Of a DNA stretch of 64,000 nucleotides, positions 25,243 to 33,911 are shown in pieces. The position numbers and the translations under genes were made by a program. The DNA is taken from the NCBI GenBank assembly GCA_910584575.1, contig CAJUBG010000005.1, forward strand, positions 25,230 through 89,229, in the 5' to 3' direction. Below the pieces are notes generated by a model that was given only the letters and a program-made list of their open reading frames with translations, was not told the origin of the DNA and searched no databases. Source of the stretch: an uncultured Dorea sp. (GTDB taxonomy: Bacteria > Bacillota > Clostridia > Lachnospirales > Lachnospiraceae). Each line of letters begins with the position of its first letter. Position 1 is the first letter of the stretch.

Positions 25243-27708
25243 ATGGGAGAAAAAGAACAGAAGAACATAGATAACTATAATTGCGGATGCAGCCATGGGA
25301 ATCACGATAATTCACATGCCCATGATAATCACAGTCACGAGGAGGGATGTGACTGCGGCCATGAGCATCAGACACACGATGTTCATAGAGGCTGTGGCTG
25401 CGGCCATGAGCATAGTCATGAGCATCATGTCCATGACGAGCATAGAGGCTGTGGCTGCGGCCATGAGCATAACCATGAGCATCATGTCCATGACGAGCAT
25501 AGAGGATGTGACTGCGGCCATGAGCATAGCCACAGCCACCATGACCACCACAGCCACGCCCCCGAATCCCCTATGCCTCACACCGCCCCCGACATGCCCC
25601 CAGGTGTCCCTAAGCGTATCTACATTCTCGACAACCTGGGCTGCGCCAACTGTGCGGCAAAGATGGAACGTCAGATTCGAGAGCTTCCAGGTGTTAAGAT
25701 GGCGACCATCACATTTGCCACAAAGCAGTTGGCAGTTGCGGCAGACGACCCTGACGCATTACTCCCTGAATACCGGAGAATCTGTGCATCCATTGAGTCA
25801 GAGGTTACGGTGACGCCCCGCGGAGAGGATGTGATTACACATAAGGATAGTCCGTTTGCAGAGAACAAAAAGGATATTTTGGCGATAGCGGCTGGCGCGG
25901 TCCTGTTCGTTTCTGGCGCGGTTCTGGAACGTATAATGCCGGATTCCTTTATAACCCCGATTCTTTTTATTGTGGCATATGTAATCCTGGGGCTTGAGAT
26001 TGTCTGGACGGCGGTAAAGAATCTGGCGAAGGGACATGTGTTTGATGAAAATTTTCTGATGAGTGTGGCGACGCTGGCGGCGTTTACAATCGGAGATTTT
26101 GCTGAGGCAGTAGGGGTAATGCTGTTCTATCGGGTAGGAGAGATTTTCGAGGATATCGCGGTAAGCCGCAGCCGTTCCCAGATTATGGAGGCTGTTGACC
26201 TGCGGCCGGAGAATGTAAATCTTGTGGAGGGCAATGATGTGAAGGTGATTCCGGCGAAGGAGGCAAAGGCGGGGGATATCATCTTGATTCGCCCTGGAGA
26301 CCGAATTCCGCTGGACGGCAGGATTGTGGAGGGGCGAAGCCAGATTGACACGTCGCCTGTTACGGGAGAGCCTGTACCTGTGAAGGTATTTCCAGGCAAA
26401 GATGTATATTCCGGCTGTGTCAATGATATGGGCGTATTGAAGCTTCAGGTGTCAAAGCCTCTTTCAGAGTCTATGGTGACCCGTATCCTCGACTCTGTGG
26501 AAAATGCGGCTGCAAGCAAGCCAAAGATTGACCGCTTTATTACAAAATTTGCCAGAATCTATACACCTTTGGTTGTGGGGGCGGCAGTTCTTACGGCTGT
26601 GGTTCCGTCAATCTTCACAGGCAACTGGAATTACTGGATTTACACGGCGATTACCTTCCTGGTTATCAGTTGTCCGTGCGCATTGGTGTTGAGCGTTCCT
26701 CTCGCATTTTTCTCAGGAATCGGCGCAGGCTCAAGAAAGGGGATTCTGTTCAAGGGCGGTGTTGCAATCGAAGCTTTGAAGGATATAAAAGCCGTTGTTA
26801 TGGATAAGACGGGAACCATCACCAAGGGAAATTTTGTGGTGCAGAAGGCTGTGGCTTTGAACCGTCTGACTGAGAAACAGATTTTGACGATTGCGGCGGA
26901 CTGTGAACTGGACTCCACCCACCCAATCGGTACGAGTATTGTCACAGAGGCGCGCAAGCAGAAGTTGGAGATGGTAAGGCCGCGGCAGGTGGAGGAGATT
27001 TCCGGCAAGGGAATTCGGGCGGTATTTCCGGAGGGAACGGTGCTGTGCGGCAGCAGGGGCCTGATGGAAATGTACCAGGTGGATACGGAGAAATACTGTG
27101 AGGATACCTATGGAACCGAAGTGTTGGTGGCGATTGACGGCGAGTTGGCAGGATATCTGGTGATTGCGGATATCATTAAGGAGGAAGCGAAAGGCGCAAT
27201 ACAGCGGATGAAATCCCAGAAGCTTGTTACGGCGATGCTGACGGGCGACGGGAAGGACAGCGCTTTAGCTGTGGCGCAGCAGACAGGTATTGACGAGGTT
27301 CACGCGCAGCTTTTACCGGAGGATAAGCTTACACATCTTAAGGACATCAGGAAAAAACACGGGGCTGTGATGTTTGTCGGCGACGGGATTAACGACGCGC
27401 CTGTCCTTGCCGGTGCCGACGTTGGCGCCGCTATGGGAAATGGTGCAGACGCGGCAATCGAGGCGGCGGACGTGGTATTTATGACCTCCTCGGTGGATGC
27501 CATACCTGAGGCGGTGGGGATTGCAAGAAGGACGGGGAGAATTGCTATGCAGAACGTAGTGTTTGCCCTTGTAATCAAATTCCTGATTATGATACTTGGA
27601 TTCCTTGGGTATGCAAATATGTGGATGGCAGTATTTGCCGATACGGGTGTGGCGATGCTCTGCGTCCTGAATTCAATCCGCGTACTGTATGCCGAAAAAC
27701 GTATGTGA
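25243..27708 (+). CDS. P1B-type heavy-metal ATPase with His-rich N terminus (CadA/ZntA-like)
   Basis: Cation pump of 821 residues that should export Zn2+, Cd2+ or Pb2+ across the membrane. The first 110 residues are extremely rich in His and Cys in 19-residue tandem repeats. A heavy-metal-associated domain follows with CxxC in GCANCAAKM. The pump core has the transmembrane CPC motif in ISCPCALVLSVP, the phosphorylated Asp in MDKTGTITKG, the HP motif in STHPIG and GDGINDAPVLAG. TGEPVPV is the actuator loop. AGGAGG lies 8 bases before the ATG. A promoter and a CadC-type operator lie upstream, so metal-induced expression is expected. Confidence 0.93.
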   Translation: MGEKEQKNIDNYNCGCSHGNHDNSHAHDNHSHEEGCDCGHEHQTHDVHRGCGCGHEHSHEHHVHDEHRGCGCGHEHNHEHHVHDEHRGCDCGHEHSHSHHDHHSHAPESPMPHTAPDMPPGVPKRIYILDNLGCANCAAKMERQIRELPGVKMATITFATKQLAVAADDPDALLPEYRRICASIESEVTVTPRGEDVITHKDSPFAENKKDILAIAAGAVLFVSGAVLERIMPDSFITPILFIVAYVILGLEIVWTAVKNLAKGHVFDENFLMSVATLAAFTIGDFAEAVGVMLFYRVGEIFEDIAVSRSRSQIMEAVDLRPENVNLVEGNDVKVIPAKEAKAGDIILIRPGDRIPLDGRIVEGRSQIDTSPVTGEPVPVKVFPGKDVYSGCVNDMGVLKLQVSKPLSESMVTRILDSVENAAASKPKIDRFITKFARIYTPLVVGAAVLTAVVPSIFTGNWNYWIYTAITFLVISCPCALVLSVPLAFFSGIGAGSRKGILFKGGVAIEALKDIKAVVMDKTGTITKGNFVVQKAVALNRLTEKQILTIAADCELDSTHPIGTSIVTEARKQKLEMVRPRQVEEISGKGIRAVFPEGTVLCGSRGLMEMYQVDTEKYCEDTYGTEVLVAIDGELAGYLVIADIIKEEAKGAIQRMKSQKLVTAMLTGDGKDSALAVAQQTGIDEVHAQLLPEDKLTHLKDIRKKHGAVMFVGDGINDAPVLAGADVGAAMGNGADAAIEAADVVFMTSSVDAIPEAVGIARRTGRIAMQNVVFALVIKFLIMILGFLGYANMWMAVFADTGVAMLCVLNSIRVLYAEKRM
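25384..25554 (+). repeat. 57-bp in-frame tandem repeat in the pump gene
   Basis: Three units of 57 bases begin at 25384, 25441 and 25498, each opening CATAGAGG and coding for a 19-residue His/Cys block with the RGCGCGHEH core. The third unit has changed to RGCDCGHEH and diverges at its end. A partial, shifted unit lies upstream near 25345. Copy number could vary by slippage. Confidence 0.8.
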
Positions 27709-27743
27709 ATATTTTTACGAAAATATTAATTTTACTTTCTTTT
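27708..27743 (+). terminator. Possible AT-rich terminator after the pump gene
   Basis: AATATTTT and AAAATATT (27708-27715 and 27720-27727) form an 8-bp stem with a four-base loop overlapping the stop codon, followed by a T-rich stretch. The stem is AT-only and weak, so read-through is likely. Confidence 0.4.
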
Positions 27744-27784
27744 TATGCCAAACGGTTGAAATAAAGGACGCCGTTTGGCATAAT
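27743..27784 (+). promoter_or_regulatory. Promoter embedded in a 13-bp inverted repeat, before the ArsR gene
   Basis: TTATGCCAAACGG (27743-27755) and CCGTTTGGCATAA (27771-27783) form a perfect 13-bp inverted repeat with a 15-base spacer. A promoter TTGAAA (27756-27761), 17 bases, CATAAT (27779-27784) is interleaved: the -35 box starts right after the left arm and the -10 box overlaps the right arm. No T-run follows, so this looks like an operator and not a terminator. Its sequence is unlike the palindrome at 25162, so a different regulator may bind. Confidence 0.6.
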
Positions 27785-27849
27785 TAATAATGTATGACGG
27801 CGTACCCTTTTCGGTATACCTGGTCTATCTAAGGAAAGGAAGGCATAAT

Positions 27850-28209
27850 ATGAAGAAAACAGAGGCCGAGTGCTGTGACGTAACTTGTGTCCATGATGAT
27901 ATCGTCCGCAGGATTTGGACGAAGATGCCTGAGGAAGAACTGCTGAAGGAATTGGCAGATTTTTATAAAGTTTTTGGGGATACTACCAGAATCAAGATTC
28001 TGTGCGTACTGCTTAAGGCGGAGGTGTGTGTCTGTGACCTTGCCGAGATTTTGGGCATGACCCAGTCGGCAATCTCCCATCAGCTTCGGGTGCTTAAGCA
28101 GATGAAGCTGGTGAAGAACCGCAGAGAGGGAAAGACAGTATATTATTCGCTGGCTGACGGTCACATCCAGACAATTATCAGCCAGGGGATGGAGCATATT
28201 ACAGAGTAG
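27850..28209 (+). CDS. ArsR/SmtB-family metal-responsive repressor (CadC-like)
   Basis: A 119-residue winged-helix repressor. The dimer-core helix carries EVCVCDLAEILG, matching the ELCVCDL metal-binding motif of CadC/ArsR proteins, followed by the recognition helix TQSAISHQLRVLKQMKLV and a wing RREGKTVYYSL. The N terminus CCDVTCVHDD may add metal ligands, as in CadC. The ATG at 27850 has AAGGAAGG upstream; an earlier in-frame ATG at 27790 lacks one. It sits between two metal pumps and probably controls both. Cd/Pb/Zn sensing is inferred from the motif. Confidence 0.9.
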   Translation: MKKTEAECCDVTCVHDDIVRRIWTKMPEEELLKELADFYKVFGDTTRIKILCVLLKAEVCVCDLAEILGMTQSAISHQLRVLKQMKLVKNRREGKTVYYSLADGHIQTIISQGMEHITE

Positions 28210-28251
28210 TTTTTTGGTGGATTTTAGCATCGGGCAAAAGGGTAGAGTAAC

Positions 28252-30114
28252 ATGACAAAGCAGTTTAAGGTAAAGACTATCATCTATATTGCAGGGCTTG
28301 CCGTATATGGGGGCGCGGTTTTAGCGTCCATGCGCTATACGCTGGATAACAGTGTGAAATTTGTCTGGTTTCTGGCGGCGTATCTGATCGTTGGGTTTGA
28401 GACTTTCGCAAGACTGGGAGAGAGCCTGATGCAGAAAAAGATTATGACCGAATACACGCTGATTGTACTTGCGACGGTTGGCGCTATCGGGATTGAGCGA
28501 TATACGGAGGGTGTGTTTGTCATGGCTTTGTTCGGGCTTGGGATGTTGTTTGACGCCTACTCTACGGCCAGTACGAAGCGGACGATCCAGGAGTTGATTA
28601 ACATTCGTCCGGAGTATGCGACCAGACTTGTCCGCGGCAGGGAGTTCAAGGTTGACCCATCAACCTTAAAGCCTGGACATGCAATCATCATCAAGCCGGG
28701 TGAGCGCGTACCTGCGGACGCCATGGTTACATATGGGATATCTGATATGGATACAAAGGCGCTGACAGGGGAGGCCATGCCTCAGTCTGTGGGTACCGGC
28801 GACAGGATTTACAGCGGTTATATTAATTTAAGCGCAGCCATTGAGGCCATGGTGGTAGGCTCTTACGAGGACTCGGCTGTGACCAGAATTATGAGGATGG
28901 TGGAGGAGGCACAGGACCAGAAGGCGGAGAGTGAGAATTTTGTGGGGGCATTTTCAAGATTCTATACGCCTGCAATGATTCTGTGCGCGCTTGCGATTAT
29001 GATTTACCCGTCCATGACATTTTCCTACGGGAACTGGGACACATGGATTTACCGAGGACTGATTTTCCTGGTTGTGGCGTGTCCCTGCGGTTTGGTGCTG
29101 TCCATACCGCTGGCATTCTTGGGTGGGATTGCGTCTGCGGCTAAGCAGGGAATCGTGGTCAAGGGAAGGAATCATTTGGAGGATTTGGCGAAGGCAGATA
29201 CATTTATCTTTGATAAAACGGGGACGCTGACGGAGGGGGTGTTCCGTGTCAAGGATGTGCGGGCGTTTCATATGACCCGTGAAGAACTTCTGGGGATTGC
29301 GGCTCATGTGGAGAGTTATTCCAACCATCCGATTGCCCAGTCGCTTCTTACAGAATACCGCAGGCAGGTAGATAAGCGAAGGGTGTGCAGGATGCGGGAG
29401 ATGCCTGGCTATGGGGTGAGCGCCATCTTCGACGGGGAGAGAGTTTTTGTCGGCAACAAAAAATTAATGGACTGGCAGGGGATTCTTTGTACGGAGGTTG
29501 AGCAGCCAGGGACCGTACTCTATATTGCGATTGGGAACCATTATGCAGGCTATATTGTGATTGAGGATTCAGTCAAGGAGGATACGAAGGAAACCTTTGA
29601 TTATCTGCGGGACAAGTGTAACGCTGTCCTTGTTATGCTCACCGGAGATACGGAGAGTGGGAGTATTCCGGTTGCCAGAGAGCTTGAGATGGATTACGCC
29701 TATGTGAATCTTATGCCGGAGGATAAGCTAGAGCTTGTGGAGGATTTCCTGAATATTCAGGACTGCTCGGAACGTCTGGTGTGTGTGGGCGACGGCATTA
29801 ATGACGCGCCGATTCTGGCGAGGGCGGATGTCGGAATCGCCATGGGAGCCATGGGGGCTGAGGCTGCGGTTGAGGCTGCGGACGTGATTTTGTTGGAGGA
29901 TGACCTCCCAAAGATCGTGGATGCCATTAAGATTGCCAAGGAGACGCTTAAGGTGGTTGAGCGCAACGTAACCTTTGCCTTGTTTGTTAAGGCATTGGTG
30001 CTGGTGCTTTCGGTCATGGGATTTTTTACTATGGGCGAGGCGATTACTGCGGAGGTGGGAGTCATGTTAATGGCTCTTATGAATTCTGCCTGGGTTGCAA
30101 AATATACGGTGTAG
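28252..30114 (+). CDS. Second P1B-type heavy-metal ATPase, without N-terminal metal domain
   Basis: A 620-residue P-type ATPase that begins directly with membrane segments and lacks the His-rich and CxxC domains of the pump at 25243. It has CPC in VACPCGLVLSIPLAFLGG, the phosphorylation motif IFDKTGTLTEG, the HP motif SNHPIAQS, GDTESGSIPVARE and GDGINDAPILARADVGIAMG. The actuator loop is LTGEAMPQS instead of the usual TGEP. Two similar but non-identical pumps flanking one CadC suggest split metal specificity or inducible and basal versions. It follows the regulator by 42 bases and probably shares its transcript. Confidence 0.9.
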   Translation: MTKQFKVKTIIYIAGLAVYGGAVLASMRYTLDNSVKFVWFLAAYLIVGFETFARLGESLMQKKIMTEYTLIVLATVGAIGIERYTEGVFVMALFGLGMLFDAYSTASTKRTIQELINIRPEYATRLVRGREFKVDPSTLKPGHAIIIKPGERVPADAMVTYGISDMDTKALTGEAMPQSVGTGDRIYSGYINLSAAIEAMVVGSYEDSAVTRIMRMVEEAQDQKAESENFVGAFSRFYTPAMILCALAIMIYPSMTFSYGNWDTWIYRGLIFLVVACPCGLVLSIPLAFLGGIASAAKQGIVVKGRNHLEDLAKADTFIFDKTGTLTEGVFRVKDVRAFHMTREELLGIAAHVESYSNHPIAQSLLTEYRRQVDKRRVCRMREMPGYGVSAIFDGERVFVGNKKLMDWQGILCTEVEQPGTVLYIAIGNHYAGYIVIEDSVKEDTKETFDYLRDKCNAVLVMLTGDTESGSIPVARELEMDYAYVNLMPEDKLELVEDFLNIQDCSERLVCVGDGINDAPILARADVGIAMGAMGAEAAVEAADVILLEDDLPKIVDAIKIAKETLKVVERNVTFALFVKALVLVLSVMGFFTMGEAITAEVGVMLMALMNSAWVAKYTV

Positions 30115-30141
30115 GAAAGAAAAACATATGGGGGAAAGTTC

Positions 30142-30729
30142 ATGAAGAAAAGAAACCGAAGAAGACGTAAGAGAAGAACAGCCAGAATACTTACAGGAGT
30201 ATTGGCGGTGATTTTTCTTTTATTGTGCCTTTGTCTGTGGCTGCTGCTTAATAAAGGCAATCCTTCTGAGGAAGGAATAGAATATCTGAAAAATGGGCAG
30301 TATGAAGAAGCGGTTAAACAATTTGAACAGGCTGTGGAGGACGAGATTAATGTAGGGGACGCTTACAGGGGAATCGGGCTTGCACGTTGGGAGACGGAGG
30401 ATTACGAAGGCGCGCGCAGCGCATTTCAGAAGGCTTTGGAGGCCGAAGCCGACGACGAATCTCCGTTTACGGGTACAATCTACAATTTCCTTGGAAGCTG
30501 CGAGCTTAAGCTTGGGAATCCGGAATCGGCGCAGAATTATTTTGGGCAGGGAATCGGGCTTAAGGGCAACAGCAAAGAGTTAGACCAGGAGATGAAGTAT
30601 AATCAGATTGTGGCTTTTGAACAGTTGGGAGACTGGGAGAACGCCAAGGCGAAGCTTGCGGAATATGTTGCCGAGTATCCGGAGGATGCCAATGCATTGA
30701 AGGAACAGCAGTTTTTGGAGACGAGATAA
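30142..30729 (+). CDS. Membrane-anchored TPR protein
   Basis: A 195-residue protein with a very basic N terminus (KKRNRRRRKRRTAR), one transmembrane segment (residues 17-36) and then about three to four tetratricopeptide repeats (YLKNGQYEEAVKQFEQAV, GLARWETEDYEGARSAFQKA, FLGSCELKLGNPESAQNYF). The repeat part should face outward given the positive-inside rule. TPR proteins scaffold complexes; no partner is evident. It lies between the metal pump and hflX and ends one base before hflX. Confidence 0.75.
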   Translation: MKKRNRRRRKRRTARILTGVLAVIFLLLCLCLWLLLNKGNPSEEGIEYLKNGQYEEAVKQFEQAVEDEINVGDAYRGIGLARWETEDYEGARSAFQKALEAEADDESPFTGTIYNFLGSCELKLGNPESAQNYFGQGIGLKGNSKELDQEMKYNQIVAFEQLGDWENAKAKLAEYVAEYPEDANALKEQQFLETR

Positions 30730-30730
30730 T

Positions 30731-31981
30731 ATGATTGAATTAGAGAAGGAAACAGAGCGTGTCATCCTGGTGGGAGTATGTACCTCAGAGCAGGAGGATA
30801 CGATGAATTCTCTGGAGGAGTTAGAGGATTTGGCAAACACTGCCAATGCCAGGACCGTGGGGCGGCTGCTTCAGAACCGTGAGCAGATACACCCCGCAAC
30901 CTATATCGGAAAGGGAAAGCTTGAGGAGTTGAAGGATCTGTTGTGGGAGTTGGACGCAACGGGCATTATCTGTGATGATGAGCTTTCCCCTGTGCAGATG
31001 AAGAACCTGCAGGACGAGCTGGATACAAAGGTCATGGACAGGACTCTGGTGATTTTGGATATTTTTGCCGCCAGGGCGTCTACCAGTGAAGGAAAGCTGC
31101 AGGTTGAGCTGGCGCAGTTGAAATACCGCCAGACCCGTTTGACTGGATTTGGTACGGCTATGTCCAGGCTTGGCGGAGGAATCGGCACCAGGGGCCCAGG
31201 AGAGAAGAAGCTAGAGATGGACAGGCGGCTGATTAAGAGCAGGATTGCTCAGTTGAACCGCGAGCTTAAGGACGTCCGGCGTCACCGTGAGGTTACGCGG
31301 GAGCAGAGGTTAAGAAACCATATTCCTGTGGCGGCCATTGTGGGTTATACGAACGCGGGGAAGTCCACCTTGTTGAATGTCCTGACAGGCGCAAAGATAC
31401 TGGCGGAGGACAAGCTTTTTGCTACGCTGGACCCTACTACCAGAGGGCGGAAGCTCTCTGGCGGGCAGGAGGTTCTTTTTACGGATACGGTAGGATTTAT
31501 ACGTAAACTGCCTCACCATCTGATTGAGGCGTTCAAAAGCACATTGGAGGAGGCGCGGTATGCGGATTTGATTCTCCATGTGGCGGACGTATCCAATCCC
31601 CAGATGGATGAGCAGATGTATATTGTATATGAGACGTTAAAGAGCCTGGGAGTCACGGATAAGCCTGTTATTACCATATTTAACAAGCAGGATAAGGCAG
31701 GTTCTGATGCTGAGAGTATTCGTGATTTTCGCGCCGACTACACGGTGAAGATGTCTTTAAAGACGGGAGAAGGAATTCCTGAGCTTCTGCGGACAATCGA
31801 GTCAGTGTTAAGAGAACAGAAGCGTTTGATTGAGTTTTTGTATCCCTATCAGGAGGCGGGAAGACTAAAGCTCATCCGAAGATTCGGGGAGTTGCTGGAG
31901 GAGGATTACCGAGAGGACGGAATCTTCGTGCGGGCTTATGTTCCGGTTGAGATATACGAGAAGATTAAGATTTCGTCATAG
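30731..31981 (+). CDS. hflX: Ribosome-associated GTPase HflX
   Basis: A 416-residue HflX GTPase, which binds 50S subunits and splits stalled ribosomes under stress. The N-terminal HflX domain has PATYIGKGKLEEL and TRLTGFGTAMSRLGGGIGTRGPGE. The GTPase has G1 GYTNAGKSTLLN, G3 DTVGFIRKLPHHLIEAFKST and G4 FNKQDK. The length matches the family. GGAGACGAG precedes the ATG. It ends by overlapping the last 6 bases of the convergent AraC gene. Confidence 0.95.
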   Translation: MIELEKETERVILVGVCTSEQEDTMNSLEELEDLANTANARTVGRLLQNREQIHPATYIGKGKLEELKDLLWELDATGIICDDELSPVQMKNLQDELDTKVMDRTLVILDIFAARASTSEGKLQVELAQLKYRQTRLTGFGTAMSRLGGGIGTRGPGEKKLEMDRRLIKSRIAQLNRELKDVRRHREVTREQRLRNHIPVAAIVGYTNAGKSTLLNVLTGAKILAEDKLFATLDPTTRGRKLSGGQEVLFTDTVGFIRKLPHHLIEAFKSTLEEARYADLILHVADVSNPQMDEQMYIVYETLKSLGVTDKPVITIFNKQDKAGSDAESIRDFRADYTVKMSLKTGEGIPELLRTIESVLREQKRLIEFLYPYQEAGRLKLIRRFGELLEEDYREDGIFVRAYVPVEIYEKIKISS

Positions 31982-32824
31982 AGATTGGTTTGTCTGGGTA
32001 TCCTTAAGGGATTCTCCAAAGAATTTCCTGTATGCGCGGGAGAAGGTGGAGTAGTCTTTAAAGCCGCAGTCAAAACAAGCCTGCGTGCCGGACACACCGG
32101 ATAAAAGTAATTCCTTTGCAAGCAGGAGGCGTTTCTGGGAGGTATACTGTCCCAGAGTATAACCGGTTTCCTGCTTGAACAGTCTCATCATATAGTATTT
32201 GCTCAGATAAAAACGCTTGGCGAGAACTTCAATGCCTAACTCTTTGTCCAGGTTTTCGTTGATGTATTGAAGGATATCCAGAATCTTTGAGTTGCAGTTA
32301 TCCGTATCGATGAATTCCAGACGGTTCTTCATGGCGGCGCGGTTCAGGTGAATCATGAATTCCAGGAATAGCACCTGCCGGAATAACTCAGCCGCGTATC
32401 CGTCGTCCTTGAATGATTTTTCCAGCCGTGAGATAGAGCGAAACAGAGAGCTTTTCTCCAGGGAGGGAATCCGAAGGACGTTGGAGTGTTCTGCCTCGGC
32501 TTTCTGGAAGCAGTAGCTTAAGTCATAGGAATCCGTCTTGTAGGCGTTCATAAAATTGACGGAGATATAGACAATGATCCGGTCATATGGGACGGAAGTA
32601 TCCGCTATAAGTCTGTGGATGTCGTTATGCCGGACTAGCACAATGTCATAGGGCTTCAATTCATAAGATTTTCCCTCAATCATATAGCTGACCTTCCCCT
32701 TGAGGAAGATGGTAATCTTGTCAAAGTCGTGGTAGTGGTATTCTACCTCTCTGGTTTCTTGGTCTGTCAGGTGAAACAGACGGAATTCGCTGTTCAGATA
32801 CCCTTTTTTTTCATATTGTTCCAT
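31976..32824 (-). CDS. AraC-family transcriptional regulator with cupin sensor domain
   Basis: A 282-residue regulator. Residues 1-150 form a cupin-like ligand-binding domain (HYHDFDKITIFLKGKVSYMI, then ELKPYDIVLVRHNDIH). The last 100 residues hold two helix-turn-helix motifs, with LAKRFYLSKYYMMRLFKQET and the family-typical ACFDCGFKDYSTFSRAYRKFFG. The ligand is unknown. It is convergent with hflX and divergent from the dapF-like gene, whose promoter region it might control. Confidence 0.9.
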   Translation of the reverse strand: MEQYEKKGYLNSEFRLFHLTDQETREVEYHYHDFDKITIFLKGKVSYMIEGKSYELKPYDIVLVRHNDIHRLIADTSVPYDRIIVYISVNFMNAYKTDSYDLSYCFQKAEAEHSNVLRIPSLEKSSLFRSISRLEKSFKDDGYAAELFRQVLFLEFMIHLNRAAMKNRLEFIDTDNCNSKILDILQYINENLDKELGIEVLAKRFYLSKYYMMRLFKQETGYTLGQYTSQKRLLLAKELLLSGVSGTQACFDCGFKDYSTFSRAYRKFFGESLKDTQTNQSL

Positions 32825-32925
32825 TTATATCATCCCTCAGATATTTTTTCGTTTATTAAGGTGTGCCCTTGAGTATAGCATACAGTAAGATGGCAGGATT
32901 TGCAATGTTATTGGCATGAATTGTG

Positions 32926-32954
32926 TTGAAATGGGAAATAATGCCTGTTATGAT
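32926..32954 (+). promoter_or_regulatory. Promoter of the dapF-like gene
   Basis: TTGAAA (32926-32931) and TATGAT (32949-32954) with an exact 17-base spacer, 55 bases before the ATG at 33010. Five of six bases match consensus in each box. Confidence 0.65.
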
Positions 32955-33009
32955 AAAAGTATACCCAGAGACGGTAAAAGAAGTGTAAGAGATGTATGGA
33001 GGTAATGGA

Positions 33010-33879
33010 ATGAAGGTTGTGTTAGAGCGTTATCACGGACTTGGCAATGATTATGTGGTATTTGATCCGAATAAAAATGAATTAAAGCTTTCCAAAGAGA
33101 ATGTGAAGATGATTTGTGACCGCAACGCAGGGCTTGGCTCGGACGGAGTGCTGGAGGGACCGATTCTTGAGGCGGACGGGATGCATGTGAAGGTCTGGAA
33201 TCCGGACGGAAGCGAGTCGGAGACAAGTGGAACGGGCGTTCGCATTTTCGCGAAATATCTGAAGGACGCAAGCTATGTACAGAAGAAAAATTTTAAGCTA
33301 TATACAGGAAACGGCCCTGTGGAGGTTACGTTTCTGAATGAGGACGGAAGCCGCCTTCGGGTGTCTATGGGACGGTTATCCTTTAAGAGCGACGATATTC
33401 CTGTGACGGGTGAAAGCAGGGAAGTGATTAACGAGGATATGGTTTTTGGACGGACGCTGTATCCGGTTACCTGCGTATCTATCGGTAATCCTCACTGTAT
33501 CATTCCCATGCGGGAGATTTCCAAGCCGTTGGTGTGCAAGATCGGTGATTATGCGGAGATGGCAAGATATTTCCCTAACCGTGTGAATACGCAGATTATG
33601 AAGGTGATTGACAAAGAGAATGTAGCCATCGAGATTTATGAGAGAGGCGCAGGCTACACGCTGGCGTCAGGAACCGGCGCTTGTGCGGCGGCAGGAGTGG
33701 CTTACAAATTAGGAATGACCAACAACAAGGTAATCGTCCATATGCCAGGGGGAGAGCTTCAGGTGGAGATTGAGGACGACTGGACTGTGTACATGACGGG
33801 CGACGTTTTCTATGTTGCGAAGATTACATTAAGCAATGAATTTGCCGAGAAGCTGAGGAATGTAGGAGGAGAAGCGTAG
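33010..33879 (+). CDS. Diaminopimelate epimerase-like protein with Ser/Ser active site
   Basis: A 289-residue member of the DapF fold family (RYHGLGNDYVVFDPN; NPDGSESETSGTGVRIF; ERGAGYTLASGTGACAAAG). True DapF uses two catalytic cysteines, in AxxCGNG and LACGTG. Here both are serine: Ser73 in ETSGTG and Ser220 in LASGTG, and the Glu of GET is Tyr. The racemisation mechanism would be altered or lost. The protein is otherwise full length and well conserved, so it probably has another substrate or reaction. The ATG at 33010 has GGAGG 7 bases upstream. It is monocistronic or paired with the GNAT gene. Calling it dapF would over-annotate it. Confidence 0.8.
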   Translation: MKVVLERYHGLGNDYVVFDPNKNELKLSKENVKMICDRNAGLGSDGVLEGPILEADGMHVKVWNPDGSESETSGTGVRIFAKYLKDASYVQKKNFKLYTGNGPVEVTFLNEDGSRLRVSMGRLSFKSDDIPVTGESREVINEDMVFGRTLYPVTCVSIGNPHCIIPMREISKPLVCKIGDYAEMARYFPNRVNTQIMKVIDKENVAIEIYERGAGYTLASGTGACAAAGVAYKLGMTNNKVIVHMPGGELQVEIEDDWTVYMTGDVFYVAKITLSNEFAEKLRNVGGEA

Positions 33880-33911
33880 ACTGGTCAGGTTTGGGAAACA
33901 GGGGGTAGGTT

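Noticed and set aside
25384..25554. Tandem repeat considered as a CRISPR array
   Set aside because: Units are contiguous, in frame and coding, with no spacers and no cas genes.
25312..25581. Minus-strand frame rich in Met, Ala and Val opposite the pump's His-rich region
   Set aside because: It is the mirror of the CAT/CAC-rich repeat of the real gene and has no ribosome site or family features.
33010..33879. Plain annotation as functional diaminopimelate epimerase
   Set aside because: Both catalytic cysteines are serine, so the standard function should not be asserted.
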